DNA of 64,000 bases, taken from contig NZ_MLYP01000043.1 of NCBI RefSeq assembly GCF_001866645.1, forward strand, positions 62,001 through 126,000. The letters are read 5' to 3'. Position 1 is the first letter of the stretch. The number at the start of each line of letters is the position of its first letter. Positions 1-8,967 of the stretch are shown here, in pieces. Source of the stretch: Streptomyces colonosanans (GTDB lineage: Bacteria; Actinomycetota; Actinomycetes; Streptomycetales; Streptomycetaceae). A program made the position numbers and the translations under genes. The notes beneath the pieces are model-generated. The model ran no database searches, was not told the origin of the DNA, and saw only the letters and a list, made by a program, of their open reading frames with translations.

Positions 1-55
1 ATGCCGACGGAAGGCCGGATTCGGACCTGATCGCAGGACGTGACACGATGCCGTC

Positions 56-1174
56 ATGTCCTCCGCGCTGACCGATCTCCTTCGGTACCCGATCGTGCAG
101 GCTCCCATGGCGGGCGGCGTCTCCGTACCCCAGCTCGCCGCCGCCGTGTCCGAGGCCGGCGGCCTGGGGTTCCTCGCCGGCGGGTACAAGACCGCCGACG
201 GCATGTACCAGGAGATCAAGCAACTCCGCGGGCTCACGGGCCGCCCCTTCGGCGTGAACCTGTTCCTGCTGCAGCCGGAGCACCCCGGAGCAAGCACCGG
301 TTCCACCGGAACCGCTGCCGCCACACCGCCCTCCGCCGCCGTCGAGGTCTACGCCGACCAGCTCGCCGGCGAGGCCGCCTGGTACAAGACCGAGCTGGGC
401 GACCCCGACAGCGGCCGCGACGACGGCTACGACGCCAAACTCGCCGTCCTCCTCGACAATCCGGTGCCGGTGGTCTCCTTCCACTTCGGGACCCCCACCC
501 CGGACGTCCTGGACTCGCTGCGCCGCGCGGGCACCCTCACCCTCGTCACCGCGACCACCGCAGAGGAGGCCCTCGCCGTGCAGCACGCGGGCGCCGACGC
601 GGTGATCGTGCAGGGCGTCGAGGCCGGCGGCCACCAGGGCACCCACCGCGACAACACCGAGAACGACGGCTGCGGCATCGGGCTGCTCACACTGATCGCC
701 CAGGTCCGCGAGACCGTGCGGATCCCGGTCGTCGCCGCCGGAGGCATCATGCGCGGCAGCCAGATCGCCGCCGCGCTCGCGGCGGGCGCGAGCGCGGCCC
801 AGCTCGGCACCGCGTTCCTCGCCACGCCCGAGTCCGGCGCCCCCGCGCTGCACAAGCAGGCGCTGACCGACCCCCGGTTCGTCCGCACGGAGCTGACGCG
901 CGCCTTCTCCGGGCGCCCGGCGCGAGCCCTGGTCAACCGCTTCATGCGCGAACACGGCCCGTACGCGCCCGCGGCGTACCCCGAGGTCAACCACCTCACC
1001 TCGCCGCTGCGCAAGGCGGCCGCCAAGGCGGGCGACGCGCAGGGTATGGCGCTGTACGCGGGGCAGGGCCACCGCATGGCCCGCGAACTGCCCGCCGGGG
1101 AACTGGTGGAGGTGCTGGCGGCGGAACTGGAGGCGGCCAGGACCGTGTTGTCGCAGGGAGGTGCGGACCGATGA
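56..1174 (+). CDS. nitronate monooxygenase family flavoprotein
   Basis: The 372-residue protein reads as an FMN-dependent TIM barrel of the 2-nitropropane dioxygenase / nitronate monooxygenase family, which oxidises alkyl nitronates in the cytoplasm. Visible signs are the N-terminal YPIVQAPMAGG start typical of the family, VIVQGVEAGGHQGTH in the middle (the flavin-binding and catalytic His segment) and VVAAGGI followed by AAGASAAQLGTAFL, which forms the phosphate-binding end of the barrel. Length is normal. The ATG lies six bases after CACGAT, so the transcript may be leaderless. Its stop overlaps the next start (ATGA), so it is co-translated with rsmE. Substrate cannot be fixed from sequence; some relatives are enoyl-ACP reductases. 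Confidence 0.88.
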   Translation: MSSALTDLLRYPIVQAPMAGGVSVPQLAAAVSEAGGLGFLAGGYKTADGMYQEIKQLRGLTGRPFGVNLFLLQPEHPGASTGSTGTAAATPPSAAVEVYADQLAGEAAWYKTELGDPDSGRDDGYDAKLAVLLDNPVPVVSFHFGTPTPDVLDSLRRAGTLTLVTATTAEEALAVQHAGADAVIVQGVEAGGHQGTHRDNTENDGCGIGLLTLIAQVRETVRIPVVAAGGIMRGSQIAAALAAGASAAQLGTAFLATPESGAPALHKQALTDPRFVRTELTRAFSGRPARALVNRFMREHGPYAPAAYPEVNHLTSPLRKAAAKAGDAQGMALYAGQGHRMARELPAGELVEVLAAELEAARTVLSQGGADR

Positions 1175-1911
1175 CCGCTCCCGTGTTCGTCGTGGACCGA
1201 CTCGACGTGATCGGGCCGGAGTTCGTGCTCGACGGCTCCGAGGGGCGGCACGCCGTCTCGGTGAAGCGGCTGCGGCCCGGCGAGGACGTGGTCCTCACCG
1301 ACGGGCGCGGCCGGTGGGCCGAGGGCGTGGTGAAGGCCGCCGAGGGCAAGGACCGCCTGGTGGTCACGGACCTGGAGTCCGTTCACGAGGAGCCGCCTCA
1401 GTCCCCGCGCATCACCGTCGTCCAGGCCCTGCCCAAGGGGGACCGGGGCGAGCTGGCCGTGGAGACCATGACCGAGGTGGGCGTGGACGCGATCGTCCCC
1501 TGGGCGGCCTCCCGGTGCATCACGCAGTGGAAGGGCGAGCGCGGGGTGAAGGCGCTCGGCAAGTGGCGGGCCACCGCTCGTGAGGCCGGCAAGCAGTCCC
1601 GCCGCGTGCGCTTCCCGGACGTCGCGGACGCGGCGACCACCCGGCAGGTTGCCGCACTTCTTGCCAAAGCCGACTTCGCGGCGATCCTGCACGAGAGCGG
1701 CGACGAGCCCCTGGCGAGTGTGGAACTCCCCGCCGAAGGCGAGATCGTGCTGGTCGTCGGACCCGAAGGGGGCGTCTCCCCCGAGGAGTTGGCGCTGTTC
1801 GGGGAGGCGGGCGCGAGGGCGTTCCGGCTGGGGCGTACCGTCTTGCGTACCTCGACCGCCGGTACCGCGGCGGCCGCGCTGCTGCTCGGTCGTACGGGCC
1901 GCTGGTCCTGA
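1171..1911 (+). CDS. rsmE: 16S rRNA (uracil1498-N3)-methyltransferase
   Basis: RsmE transfers a methyl group from SAM to N3 of U1498 of 16S rRNA. The 246-residue protein has the N-terminal PUA-like part (HAVSVKRLRPGEDV) and the C-terminal SPOUT knot, with VVGPEGG near residues 195-201 and the RLGRTVLRTSTAGTAAAALL segment that binds SAM. The start was placed at ATG 1171, which overlaps the upstream stop; a longer in-frame reading from position 40 is only antisense-type shadow of the upstream gene. In streptomycetes the gene commonly sits near dnaJ and HIT genes, which agrees with this context. Confidence 0.93.
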   Translation: MTAPVFVVDRLDVIGPEFVLDGSEGRHAVSVKRLRPGEDVVLTDGRGRWAEGVVKAAEGKDRLVVTDLESVHEEPPQSPRITVVQALPKGDRGELAVETMTEVGVDAIVPWAASRCITQWKGERGVKALGKWRATAREAGKQSRRVRFPDVADAATTRQVAALLAKADFAAILHESGDEPLASVELPAEGEIVLVVGPEGGVSPEELALFGEAGARAFRLGRTVLRTSTAGTAAAALLLGRTGRWS

Positions 1912-1926
1912 TCCAGGGGGCGCACC

Positions 1927-2319
1927 ATGGAACTCGCCCAAGTACGGCTGCTTGTCTCGGACTTCGCCGCCTGCTATCGGTTCTACGCCGACGTCCTCGG
2001 CCTCAGGCCCCAGTCGGGGGCGGCGAACGGACCGTACGAGAAGTTCAGCCCCGCCGCCGGCTCGGCGGGCATAGCACTGCAGGACCGGGCGATGATGGCC
2101 GAGGTCCTGGGCGAGCTGGGCGACGAGGCGACGGGCCACCGCTCGCTGGTGGTGCTGCGCGTGGACGACCTGGAGGCGTACTGCGAGCAGATAACCGCCC
2201 GCGGTGCGACGCTTCTGCACGGTCCGGCCCCCATGACGGACCGGATGCGCGTCGCCCACCTCAAGGACCCCGAGGGCAACCTGGTGGAACTCCAGCAGTG
2301 GCTGCTGCTGCGCAACTGA
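1927..2319 (+). CDS. VOC (glyoxalase/bleomycin-resistance fold) protein
   Basis: A 130-residue single-domain vicinal-oxygen-chelate protein. The two beta-alpha-beta-beta-beta halves can be seen: QVRLLVSDFAACYRFYADVLGL at the start and RVAHLKDPEGNLVELQQW at the end, the latter being the usual metal-proximal C-terminal strand with Glu. VOC proteins include dioxygenases, isomerases and resistance proteins; nothing here identifies the ligand. It starts 15 bases after rsmE and is probably in the same transcript. Confidence 0.82.
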   Translation: MELAQVRLLVSDFAACYRFYADVLGLRPQSGAANGPYEKFSPAAGSAGIALQDRAMMAEVLGELGDEATGHRSLVVLRVDDLEAYCEQITARGATLLHGPAPMTDRMRVAHLKDPEGNLVELQQWLLLRN

Positions 2320-2416
2320 CGGCACACCGGGGGGCGGTCACCGGGGGCGCACGCGGGCGCTCGAGTGGCCGTATGCGCTCTACCGTCACGGGCGGGAGAG
2401 TGGGAGGCTGCCACCC

Positions 2417-2983
2417 ATGCGGGCATTGAGGCGGATGCGACGGCCGGCCGGACGGCGGCTCGCGGGGGTCACCGGCCTTGTGGTGGTCGCCGTGGGCGGG
2501 GCCGCGGCATGCGAACCCGCCGATCTGAGCTCCGCGTCGGTGGCGTACACGACCAGCCAGACCGCGACCAAGCAGCTGGAGCGGCAGCACGTGAAGGTGC
2601 GCTGGCTCAGCTGCAGCGGCGACTACGGCAGCAGCACCAGGTCCGTCACGGGCGGCGGACAGCCCGCGCCGAGCGAGACCACCGTCGTCACCGTCGACTG
2701 CAAGGGGCAGACGGACGACGGCAAGGACATCACCGTCAAGGGCAGAGTCACCCGCGCCGTCGACGGCAAGTGCGTCCGCGGCGACCTCAGGGCCACCGTC
2801 GGCGGCAAGCAGTGGTTCCACGTGAAGGGCCTCGGCAACTGCAACGCGCCCAATACGCCGGCGTACACCCCGCCCGTCTCGTACCACCCGATCACCCCCG
2901 GGCAGCCCCGGCCCACCGTCACCGTCACGAAGACCCTCTGGTGCCAGGGCGACCCCAAGTGCTGGCCGGTCGAGGGCAAGTGA
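2417..2983 (+). CDS. secreted or lipid-anchored protein of unknown function
   Basis: 188 residues. The N-terminus is Arg-rich (RALRRMRRPAGRR), followed by a hydrophobic stretch and GGAAACE, so it is exported and probably lipidated at the Cys near residue 32, although the residue three before the Cys is Ala rather than the preferred Leu. The mature part has several Cys (SCSGDY, DCKGQ, KCVRG, NCNAP, WCQGD, KCWP) that could form disulfides, and a Pro/Thr-rich tail. I do not recognise the family. It is followed after 71 bases by the tricorn-like protease, which has its own promoter signal. Confidence 0.72.
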   Translation: MRALRRMRRPAGRRLAGVTGLVVVAVGGAAACEPADLSSASVAYTTSQTATKQLERQHVKVRWLSCSGDYGSSTRSVTGGGQPAPSETTVVTVDCKGQTDDGKDITVKGRVTRAVDGKCVRGDLRATVGGKQWFHVKGLGNCNAPNTPAYTPPVSYHPITPGQPRPTVTVTKTLWCQGDPKCWPVEGK

Positions 2984-3042
2984 CACGCGCACGGGAACAA
3001 GCGCAAGTGCGTAAATCCCTGTCAGGAAGCGTGATCACTGCT

Positions 3043-3054
3043 TAGGGTGAACCG
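3043..3054 (+). promoter_or_regulatory. -10 element of a leaderless promoter for the tricorn gene
   Basis: TAGGGT (3043-3048) lies six bases before the GTG start at 3055, the spacing expected if transcription begins at the start codon. There is no ribosome-binding site. No convincing -35 box was seen. Confidence 0.5.
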
Positions 3055-6000
3055 GTGACTCAGTCCGCATCGCGCGCGTATCTCCGGTTCCCGCACCTGC
3101 ACGGCGAGTTGGTCGCCTTCACCGCCGAGGACGACGTCTGGGTCGCCCCGCTCGACGGCGGTCGCGCCTGGCGGGTCAGCGCCGACAACGTCCCGGTGAA
3201 CCATCCCCGCATATCCCAGGACGGTACAACCGTCGCCTGGACCTCCACCCGCGACGGCGCCCCCGAGGTCTACACCGCCCCGATCGACGGCGGTCCGGCC
3301 AAGCGCCTCACCCACTGGGGCAGTTCGAGGACCCAGGTGCGCGGCTGGACCCCAGAGGGGCATGTGCTCGCGCTCAGCACGGTCGGTCAGGCCTCGCTGC
3401 GCCGTACCTGGGCACATGCCGTGCCACTCGACGGCGGCCCCGCGACCAGCCTGCCCTACGGGCCCGTCGGCGCGGTCGCGTACGGGCCCGGCACGGTGCT
3501 GCTCTCCGCCGTGGGCCGCGAGGCCGCCTTGTGGAAGCGCTACCGGGGCGGAACCGTCGGCAAGTTGTGGATCGACCGCACGGGCGAGGGGGAGTTCGTA
3601 CGGCTCCACGAAGGCCTCGACGGCAATATCGAGTACCCGGCGTGGGTGGGAGAGCGCGTCGCCTTCCTCTCCGATCACGAGGGTGTCGGCGCCCTGTACT
3701 CGTCATTGGCCGACGGGTCGGACCTGCGCCGCCACACCCCCCTCGAGACAGGCTTCTACGCCCGGCACGCCTCCACCGACGGCACCCGGGTCGTCTACGC
3801 GTCCGCCGGTGAACTGTGGCTCCTCGGCGACCTGGACGGGGCCGAACCCCGGAGGCTGGACATCCGGCTCGGCGGGCAGCGCGTCGACCTGCAGCCGTAT
3901 CCCGTGGACGCCTCCCGTTCGTTCGGGGCCGCCTCGCCCGACCGCACCGGACGCGGCAGCGCGATCTGTGTGCGGGGCGCCGTCCACTGGGTCACCCACC
4001 GCTCGGGGCCCGCCCGCGCGCTCGCCGCCGAGCTCGGCGTACGGACCCGGCTGCCCCGCACCTTCCGCGTGGACGGCGAGGAGTGGGTGGTGTGGGTGAC
4101 GGACGCGGAGGGCGACGACGCGCTGGAGTTCGCGCCCGCCACCGGACTCGCGCCCGGAGCCACCCCGCGACGGCTCGCGGCCGGGCGGCTCGGGCGGGTG
4201 CTCGGACTCGCGGTGGCACCCGACGGCAGCTGCGTCGCGGTCGCCGCGCACGACGGGCGGGTGCTGCTCGTCGAGCGGGACAGCGGCGAGGTGCGCGAGG
4301 TCGACCGCAGCGAGGACGGCGAGGCCGGCGGGCTGGTCTTCGCGCCGGACTCGGCATGGCTGGCCTGGTCGCACCCGGGCCCGGGCCCGCTGCGCCAGCT
4401 CAAGCTCGCCAGCACGGCCGACCTGTCGGTGACGGAGGCGACACCGCTCCGCTTCCGGGACTACGCACCCGCGTTCACGCTGGACGGCAAGCACCTGGCG
4501 TTCCTCTCGGACCGCTCCTTCGACCCCGTCTACGACGAGCACGTCTTCGACCTGGCGTTCGTGGGCAGCTCGCGGCCGCACCTGATCACGCTCGCCGCGA
4601 CCACCCCGTCCCCGTTCGGGCCGCAGCGGCACGGCCGGCCCTTCGAGGCGCCCGAGAAGGACGAGACACCCGACAGCGAGGGCGCGCCCACGACCCGGAT
4701 CGACCTGGAGGGACTCGCCGACCGGATCGTGCCGTTCCCGGTCGAGGCCGCGCGCTACTCCGGGCTGCGGGCCGCCAAGGACGGCGTGCTGTGGCTGCGG
4801 CATCCGGTGCAGGGCGTGCTGGGCGCCTCGCGGGCCACCCCCGACGACCCCGACCCCAAGACGGAACTGGAGCGGTACGACCTCGTCCAGCAGCGCATCC
4901 AGCATCTCGCCTCGGACGCCGACGCCTTCGCGGTCAGCGGCGACGGCAAGCGGGTGCTGCTGTGGACCGACGGCCGGCTCAAGGTCCACCCGAGCGACCG
5001 GAGCAGCTCGAACGACGACGACGGCGACACGAACCTCACCATCGACCTCTCGCGCATCCGGCAGACCGTCGACCCTGCGGCCGAGTGGCGGCAGATGTAC
5101 GACGAGACCGGCCGCCTCATGCGGGACAACTTCTGGCGGCCCGACCTGGGCGGGGCCGACTGGGAGGGCGTACTGGACCGGTACCGGCCGGTCCTGGAGC
5201 GGCTCGCCACCCACGACGACCTCGTGGACCTCCTGTGGGAGGTGCAGGGCGAACTGGGCACCTCCCACGCGTACGTCATGCCGGACGGCTACGGGCTGGG
5301 CTCGGACCGGCGTCAGGGCCTGCTCGGGGCCGACATCTCCCGGCAAGCGGACGGGAGCTGGCGCATCGACCGCGTACTGCCCTCGGAGACCTCCGACCCG
5401 GACGCGCGCGCACCGCTGGCCGCACCCGGAGTCGCCGTACGGGCCGGGGACGCGATCGTCGCGGTCGGCGGGCACCCGGTGGATCCGGTGACCGGCCCCG
5501 GACCGCTGCTGGTCGGCACGGCCGGCAAGCCGGTGGAGCTGACGATCTCACCGGCCGGTGGCGGCGATCCGCGGTACGCCGTCGTGGTCCCCATCGCGGA
5601 CGAGGAGCCGCTCAGGTACCACGCCTGGGTGGCGGAGCGGCGGGCGTATGTGCACGAGAAGTCCGGCGGACGGCTCGGGTATCTGCACGTGCCGGACATG
5701 GTGGGCGCCGGATGGGCGCAGCTCCACCGCGACCTGCGGGTCGAGGTCGCCCGGGAGGGGCTGGTCGTGGACGTCCGGGAGAACCGGGGCGGGCACACCT
5801 CCCAGCTGGTCGTGGAGAAGCTGGCCCGGCGGATCGTGGGGTGGGACCTGCCGCGCGGACAGCGCCCCTCCAGCTACCCCGAGGACGCGCCGCGCGGGCC
5901 CGTCGTCGCCGTCGCCAACGAGTTCTCCGGGTCGGACGGGGACATCGTGAACGCGGCCATCAAGGCGCTCGGGATCGGGCCGGTGGTGGGAACGCGGACC

Positions 6001-6261
6001 TGGGGCGGGGTCATCGGGATCGACAGCAAGTACCGGCTCGTCGACGGGACGCTGGTGACCCAGCCGAAGTACGCGACCTGGCTGGAGGGTTACGGGTGGG
6101 GCATGGAGAACCACGGGGTCGATCCCGATGTGGAGGTCGTCCAGGCGCCGCAGGACTACGCGGCCGGGCGTGACACGCAACTCGACGAGGCGGTGCGCAT
6201 GGCGCTGGCCGCGCTGGAGGACCGTCCGGCGAAGCGGCCCCCGGAGCTGCCGTCGCTGTGA
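3055..6261 (+). CDS. tricorn-type S41 peptidase
   Basis: A 1068-residue cytoplasmic protease homologous to archaeal tricorn, which degrades oligopeptides released by the proteasome. The N-terminal two thirds carries repeated WD40/PD40-like blades (for example DGTTVAWTSTRDGAPEVYT and DGKHLAFLSDRSFDP). Around residues 760-850 there is a PDZ-like domain (GVAVRAGDAIVAVGGHPVD). The C-terminal S41 catalytic domain shows VVDVRENRGGHTSQLVVEKL and the nucleophile Ser in NEFSGSDGDIV near residue 960. The GTG start is preceded by TAGGGT with six bases between, so it is probably leaderless; no Shine-Dalgarno is present. Length matches family members (about 1030-1080). Confidence 0.92.
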   Translation: MTQSASRAYLRFPHLHGELVAFTAEDDVWVAPLDGGRAWRVSADNVPVNHPRISQDGTTVAWTSTRDGAPEVYTAPIDGGPAKRLTHWGSSRTQVRGWTPEGHVLALSTVGQASLRRTWAHAVPLDGGPATSLPYGPVGAVAYGPGTVLLSAVGREAALWKRYRGGTVGKLWIDRTGEGEFVRLHEGLDGNIEYPAWVGERVAFLSDHEGVGALYSSLADGSDLRRHTPLETGFYARHASTDGTRVVYASAGELWLLGDLDGAEPRRLDIRLGGQRVDLQPYPVDASRSFGAASPDRTGRGSAICVRGAVHWVTHRSGPARALAAELGVRTRLPRTFRVDGEEWVVWVTDAEGDDALEFAPATGLAPGATPRRLAAGRLGRVLGLAVAPDGSCVAVAAHDGRVLLVERDSGEVREVDRSEDGEAGGLVFAPDSAWLAWSHPGPGPLRQLKLASTADLSVTEATPLRFRDYAPAFTLDGKHLAFLSDRSFDPVYDEHVFDLAFVGSSRPHLITLAATTPSPFGPQRHGRPFEAPEKDETPDSEGAPTTRIDLEGLADRIVPFPVEAARYSGLRAAKDGVLWLRHPVQGVLGASRATPDDPDPKTELERYDLVQQRIQHLASDADAFAVSGDGKRVLLWTDGRLKVHPSDRSSSNDDDGDTNLTIDLSRIRQTVDPAAEWRQMYDETGRLMRDNFWRPDLGGADWEGVLDRYRPVLERLATHDDLVDLLWEVQGELGTSHAYVMPDGYGLGSDRRQGLLGADISRQADGSWRIDRVLPSETSDPDARAPLAAPGVAVRAGDAIVAVGGHPVDPVTGPGPLLVGTAGKPVELTISPAGGGDPRYAVVVPIADEEPLRYHAWVAERRAYVHEKSGGRLGYLHVPDMVGAGWAQLHRDLRVEVAREGLVVDVRENRGGHTSQLVVEKLARRIVGWDLPRGQRPSSYPEDAPRGPVVAVANEFSGSDGDIVNAAIKALGIGPVVGTRTWGGVIGIDSKYRLVDGTLVTQPKYATWLEGYGWGMENHGVDPDVEVVQAPQDYAAGRDTQLDEAVRMALAALEDRPAKRPPELPSL

Positions 6262-6342
6262 TGCGCCGGGGCCGGTGCCGGCGGGGCTGCGCACCGCCGC
6301 CGTGGCGCGCGTGATCCGCCACCCAGCGGCGGGCGTTCCCCA

Positions 6343-6367
6343 CCGGCCCGCCCTCAGGACGGGCCGG
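6343..6367 (+). terminator. possible terminator between tricorn and HIT genes
   Basis: CCGGCCCG and CGGGCCGG form a perfect 8-bp stem around a 9-base loop in the 183-base gap after the tricorn gene. No T-run follows, as is common for Streptomyces. The rest of the gap holds a short GGGCGTTCCCC direct repeat. Confidence 0.5.
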
Positions 6368-6444
6368 AGACGGGCGTTCCCCCGGTGCCCGTCCGGCCGA
6401 TACCATGCCGTCGTAGTGATCAGTCTGTGTGAGGAGGCACGCAC

Positions 6445-6798
6445 ATGGCGGGAGAGCCGCAGGACGACTGCCTGTTCTGCAAGGTCGTCGCGGGGCAGAT
6501 CCCGGCGACCGTCGTCAGGGAGACCGAGACCACCGTCGCCTTCCGGGACATCAACCCCCAGGCGCCGACGCATGTGCTGGTCGTCCCCCGGGCCCACTAC
6601 CGGGACATCGCCACCCTCGCCGCCGCCGAACCGGCCATCACCGCCGACCTGCTCCACGAGACCGGTGAGGTCGCCGCGCAGGAGAAGCTGGACAGCTACC
6701 GCGTCGTCTTCAACACCGGCAGCGGTGCCGGGCAGACCGTCTGGCACGCGCACGCCCACGTCCTCGGCGGCCGTGGCCTGCAGTGGCCCCCCGGATAA
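6445..6798 (+). CDS. HIT-family nucleotide-binding protein
   Basis: 117 residues; histidine-triad hydrolase, probably acting on AMP-lysine or similar purine nucleotide conjugates (HINT branch). It starts DDCLFCKVVAGQIPA, and the C-terminal HAHAHVLGG gives the His-x-His-x-His triad at about residues 101-105. The start has a good Shine-Dalgarno (GAGGAGG). The downstream RNase Z start lies 15 bases after its stop, suggesting one transcript. Confidence 0.93.
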   Translation: MAGEPQDDCLFCKVVAGQIPATVVRETETTVAFRDINPQAPTHVLVVPRAHYRDIATLAAAEPAITADLLHETGEVAAQEKLDSYRVVFNTGSGAGQTVWHAHAHVLGGRGLQWPPG

Positions 6799-6812
6799 CC
6801 GGACAGCACACC

Positions 6813-7718
6813 GTGTCCGTACGTGAAGTGGTGGTCCTCGGCACCGCCAGCCAGGTCCCCACCCGGCAGCGCAACCACAACGGCTATCTGCTGCGCTGGG
6901 ACGGCGAGGGCATCCTCTTCGACCCCGGCGAGGGCACCCAGCGGCAGATGCTCCGCGCCGGCGTCGCCGCCCACGACCTGCACCGGATCTGCGTCACCCA
7001 CTTCCACGGTGACCACTCCCTCGGACTGGCCGGCGTCATCCAGCGCATCAACCTCGACCAGGTGCGCCACAAGATCACCGCGCACTACCCGGAGTCGGGG
7101 CAACGGTTCTTCGAACGGCTGCGGTACGCGACGGCGTACCGCGAGACCGTCTCGCTGACCGAGGCGCCGGTCGCCGCCGACGGGCCCCTCGCCGTCACCC
7201 CCGCATACACCCTTCAGGCCCGCAGGCTCTCCCACCCCGTCGAGTCCTACGGCTACCGGCTCGTCGAGCCCGACGGCCGCCGGATGCTGCCCGAGCGGCT
7301 CGCCGCGCACGGCATCAAGGGGCCCGACATCGGGCGGATACAGCGCGAGGGCTCCCTCGGCGGCGTCTCGCTCGACGAAGTCAGCGAGATGCGGCGCGGG
7401 CAGCGTTTCGCCTTCGTCATGGACACCCGGCTGTGCGACGGCGTGCACGCGCTCGCCGACGGCTGCGACCTGCTCGTCATCGAGTCCACGTTCCTGGACG
7501 AGGACGCACAACTCGCCGCCGACCACGGGCACTTGACCGCCGGGCAGGCCGGGCGCGTCGCCGCCGACGCCGGCGTGCGCCATCTCGTCCTCACCCACTT
7601 CAGCCAGCGCTACTCCGATCCCGACCTGTTCGCGCGGCAGGCGCGGGACGCCGGGTTCGAGGGGGAGCTGACCGTGGCACACGACCTGATGCGGGTGGCC
7701 GTGCCGAAACGGCGGTGA
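6813..7718 (+). CDS. rnz: ribonuclease Z (tRNA 3'-end processing)
   Basis: RNase Z cuts the 3' trailer from tRNA precursors. The protein is about 301 residues and belongs to the metallo-beta-lactamase fold: GTASQVPTRQRNHN at the N-terminus, THFHGDHSLGL as the HxHxDH metal motif near residues 60-70, RLSHPVESYGY, FVMDTRLCDGV, and a final HLVLTHFSQRY. GTG 6813 was chosen over an in-frame GTG at 6783 inside the HIT gene, because conservation begins at REVVVLGTASQVP. Confidence 0.92.
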   Translation: MSVREVVVLGTASQVPTRQRNHNGYLLRWDGEGILFDPGEGTQRQMLRAGVAAHDLHRICVTHFHGDHSLGLAGVIQRINLDQVRHKITAHYPESGQRFFERLRYATAYRETVSLTEAPVAADGPLAVTPAYTLQARRLSHPVESYGYRLVEPDGRRMLPERLAAHGIKGPDIGRIQREGSLGGVSLDEVSEMRRGQRFAFVMDTRLCDGVHALADGCDLLVIESTFLDEDAQLAADHGHLTAGQAGRVAADAGVRHLVLTHFSQRYSDPDLFARQARDAGFEGELTVAHDLMRVAVPKRR

Positions 7719-7761
7719 CGGGCGGCCACCGTGGCGGGAAAGGGGCAGCCGTAACCGCCCG

Positions 7762-7773
7762 TACGATATCTCG
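7762..7773 (+). promoter_or_regulatory. -10 element of a leaderless promoter
   Basis: TACGAT (7762-7767) is followed by six bases and the ATG at 7774; no Shine-Dalgarno is present. Confidence 0.5.
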
Positions 7774-8772
7774 ATGCCCCTCCCCAAAGCCGAACTGCAC
7801 CTTCACATCGAAGGCACCCTCGAACCCGAGCTGGCCTTCGCCCTCGCCGCACGCAACGGCGTCGAGCTGCCGTACGCCGACACCGAACAGCTGCGCAAGG
7901 CGTACGCCTTCGAGGACCTCCAGTCCTTCCTGAACCTGTACTACGAGCTCATGGCCGTCCTGCGGACCGAGCAGGACTTCGAGGACCTCGCGAACGCCTA
8001 TCTGGAGCGGGCCGCCGCGCAGGGCGTGCGGCACGCCGAGATCTTCTTCGATCCGCAGGCCCACATCGCCCGGGGCGTACCGATGGGGACGGTGGTCGAG
8101 GGCCTGTGGCGCGCGCTCGGCCGCAGCGAGGAGAACCACGGCGTCTCCACCCAGCTGATCATGTGCTTCCTGCGTGACGAGTCCGCCGACTCGGCGCTGG
8201 AGACGCTCGACGCCGCGAAGCCGTACCTGGACCGGATCGTCGGTGTCGGCCTCGACTCCGCCGAGGTCGGGCATCCGCCGGTGAAGTTCCGCGAGGTGTA
8301 CGAGGCCGCCGCCGCCCTCGGACTGCGCCGGGTCGCGCACGCCGGGGAGGAGGGGCCGCCGGAGTACATCACCGAGGCCCTCGACGTGCTCGGCGTCGAG
8401 CGGATCGACCACGGGCTGCGCTGTATGGAGGACCCGGCGCTGGTCGAGCGGCTGGTGCGCGAGCGCGTGCCGCTGACGCTCTGCCCGCTGTCCAACGTCC
8501 GGTTGCGTGCCGTCGACGTCCTCGAGGAGCACCCGCTGCCCGCGATGCTCGACGCGGGGCTGCTGTGCACCGTCAACTCCGACGACCCCGCGTACTTCGG
8601 CGGATACGCCGGCGACAACTACCACGCGGTGCGGGACGCGCTCGGCCTGAGCACGGAGCGGATGCGGGAGCTGGCCCGCAACTCCTTCGTCGCCTCCTTC
8701 CTCGACCACGACGAGGAGCGCCGGGCGCGCTACCTCGCCGAGGTGGACGCGTACGAGTTCGCGAAGGATTAG
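7774..8772 (+). CDS. adenine/adenosine deaminase (metal-dependent amidohydrolase)
   Basis: 332 residues with all adenosine-deaminase-superfamily zinc motifs: KAELHLHIEG (HxH), HAGEEG, RIDHGLR, and NSDDPAYFGGY carrying the catalytic Asp pair. The motif FFDPQAH and the Asn in place of Thr in the NSDDP block resemble the adenine deaminase branch (yeast Aah1, PA0148 type) more than true adenosine deaminase, which normally reads STDDP. It would hydrolyse adenine (or adenosine) to hypoxanthine (inosine) plus ammonia in purine salvage. Subfamily choice is inference. Confidence 0.87.
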   Translation: MPLPKAELHLHIEGTLEPELAFALAARNGVELPYADTEQLRKAYAFEDLQSFLNLYYELMAVLRTEQDFEDLANAYLERAAAQGVRHAEIFFDPQAHIARGVPMGTVVEGLWRALGRSEENHGVSTQLIMCFLRDESADSALETLDAAKPYLDRIVGVGLDSAEVGHPPVKFREVYEAAAALGLRRVAHAGEEGPPEYITEALDVLGVERIDHGLRCMEDPALVERLVRERVPLTLCPLSNVRLRAVDVLEEHPLPAMLDAGLLCTVNSDDPAYFGGYAGDNYHAVRDALGLSTERMRELARNSFVASFLDHDEERRARYLAEVDAYEFAKD

Positions 8773-8790
8773 AGAAGGAACAGAGCGGTC

Positions 8791-8825
8791 CGGGCCCCGG
8801 CGCGGCGGTCGCCCGCCGGGGCCCG
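8791..8825 (+). terminator. rho-independent-type hairpin after the deaminase
   Basis: CGGGCCCCGGCG and CGCCGGGGCCCG pair perfectly over 12 bp around an 11-base loop, 18 bases after the stop codon. Confidence 0.75.
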
Positions 8826-8967
8826 CGTGTCGTACGCCGGCGGTTCCCCGCCGGTAGCGGCTCACGTGGTGCGCGCCGGGCGCCGACGGCGGCTTCGGAG
8901 TCACCGCACCCTGCGGCGGGACACGTGGTGCACACTGACGGGATCCGTATCGTGTCAGGAGCGCACC

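Noticed and set aside
1..55. End of an upstream gene at the left edge
   Set aside because: Short open readings exist in two frames, but nothing recognisable as a gene C-terminus.
427..2325. Long minus-strand open frame opposite rsmE and its neighbours
   Set aside because: Shadow of the real plus-strand genes caused by high third-position GC; no motif or start signal.
3816..6173. 785-codon plus-strand frame inside the tricorn gene
   Set aside because: Arg/Gly-rich out-of-frame reading of the protease gene.
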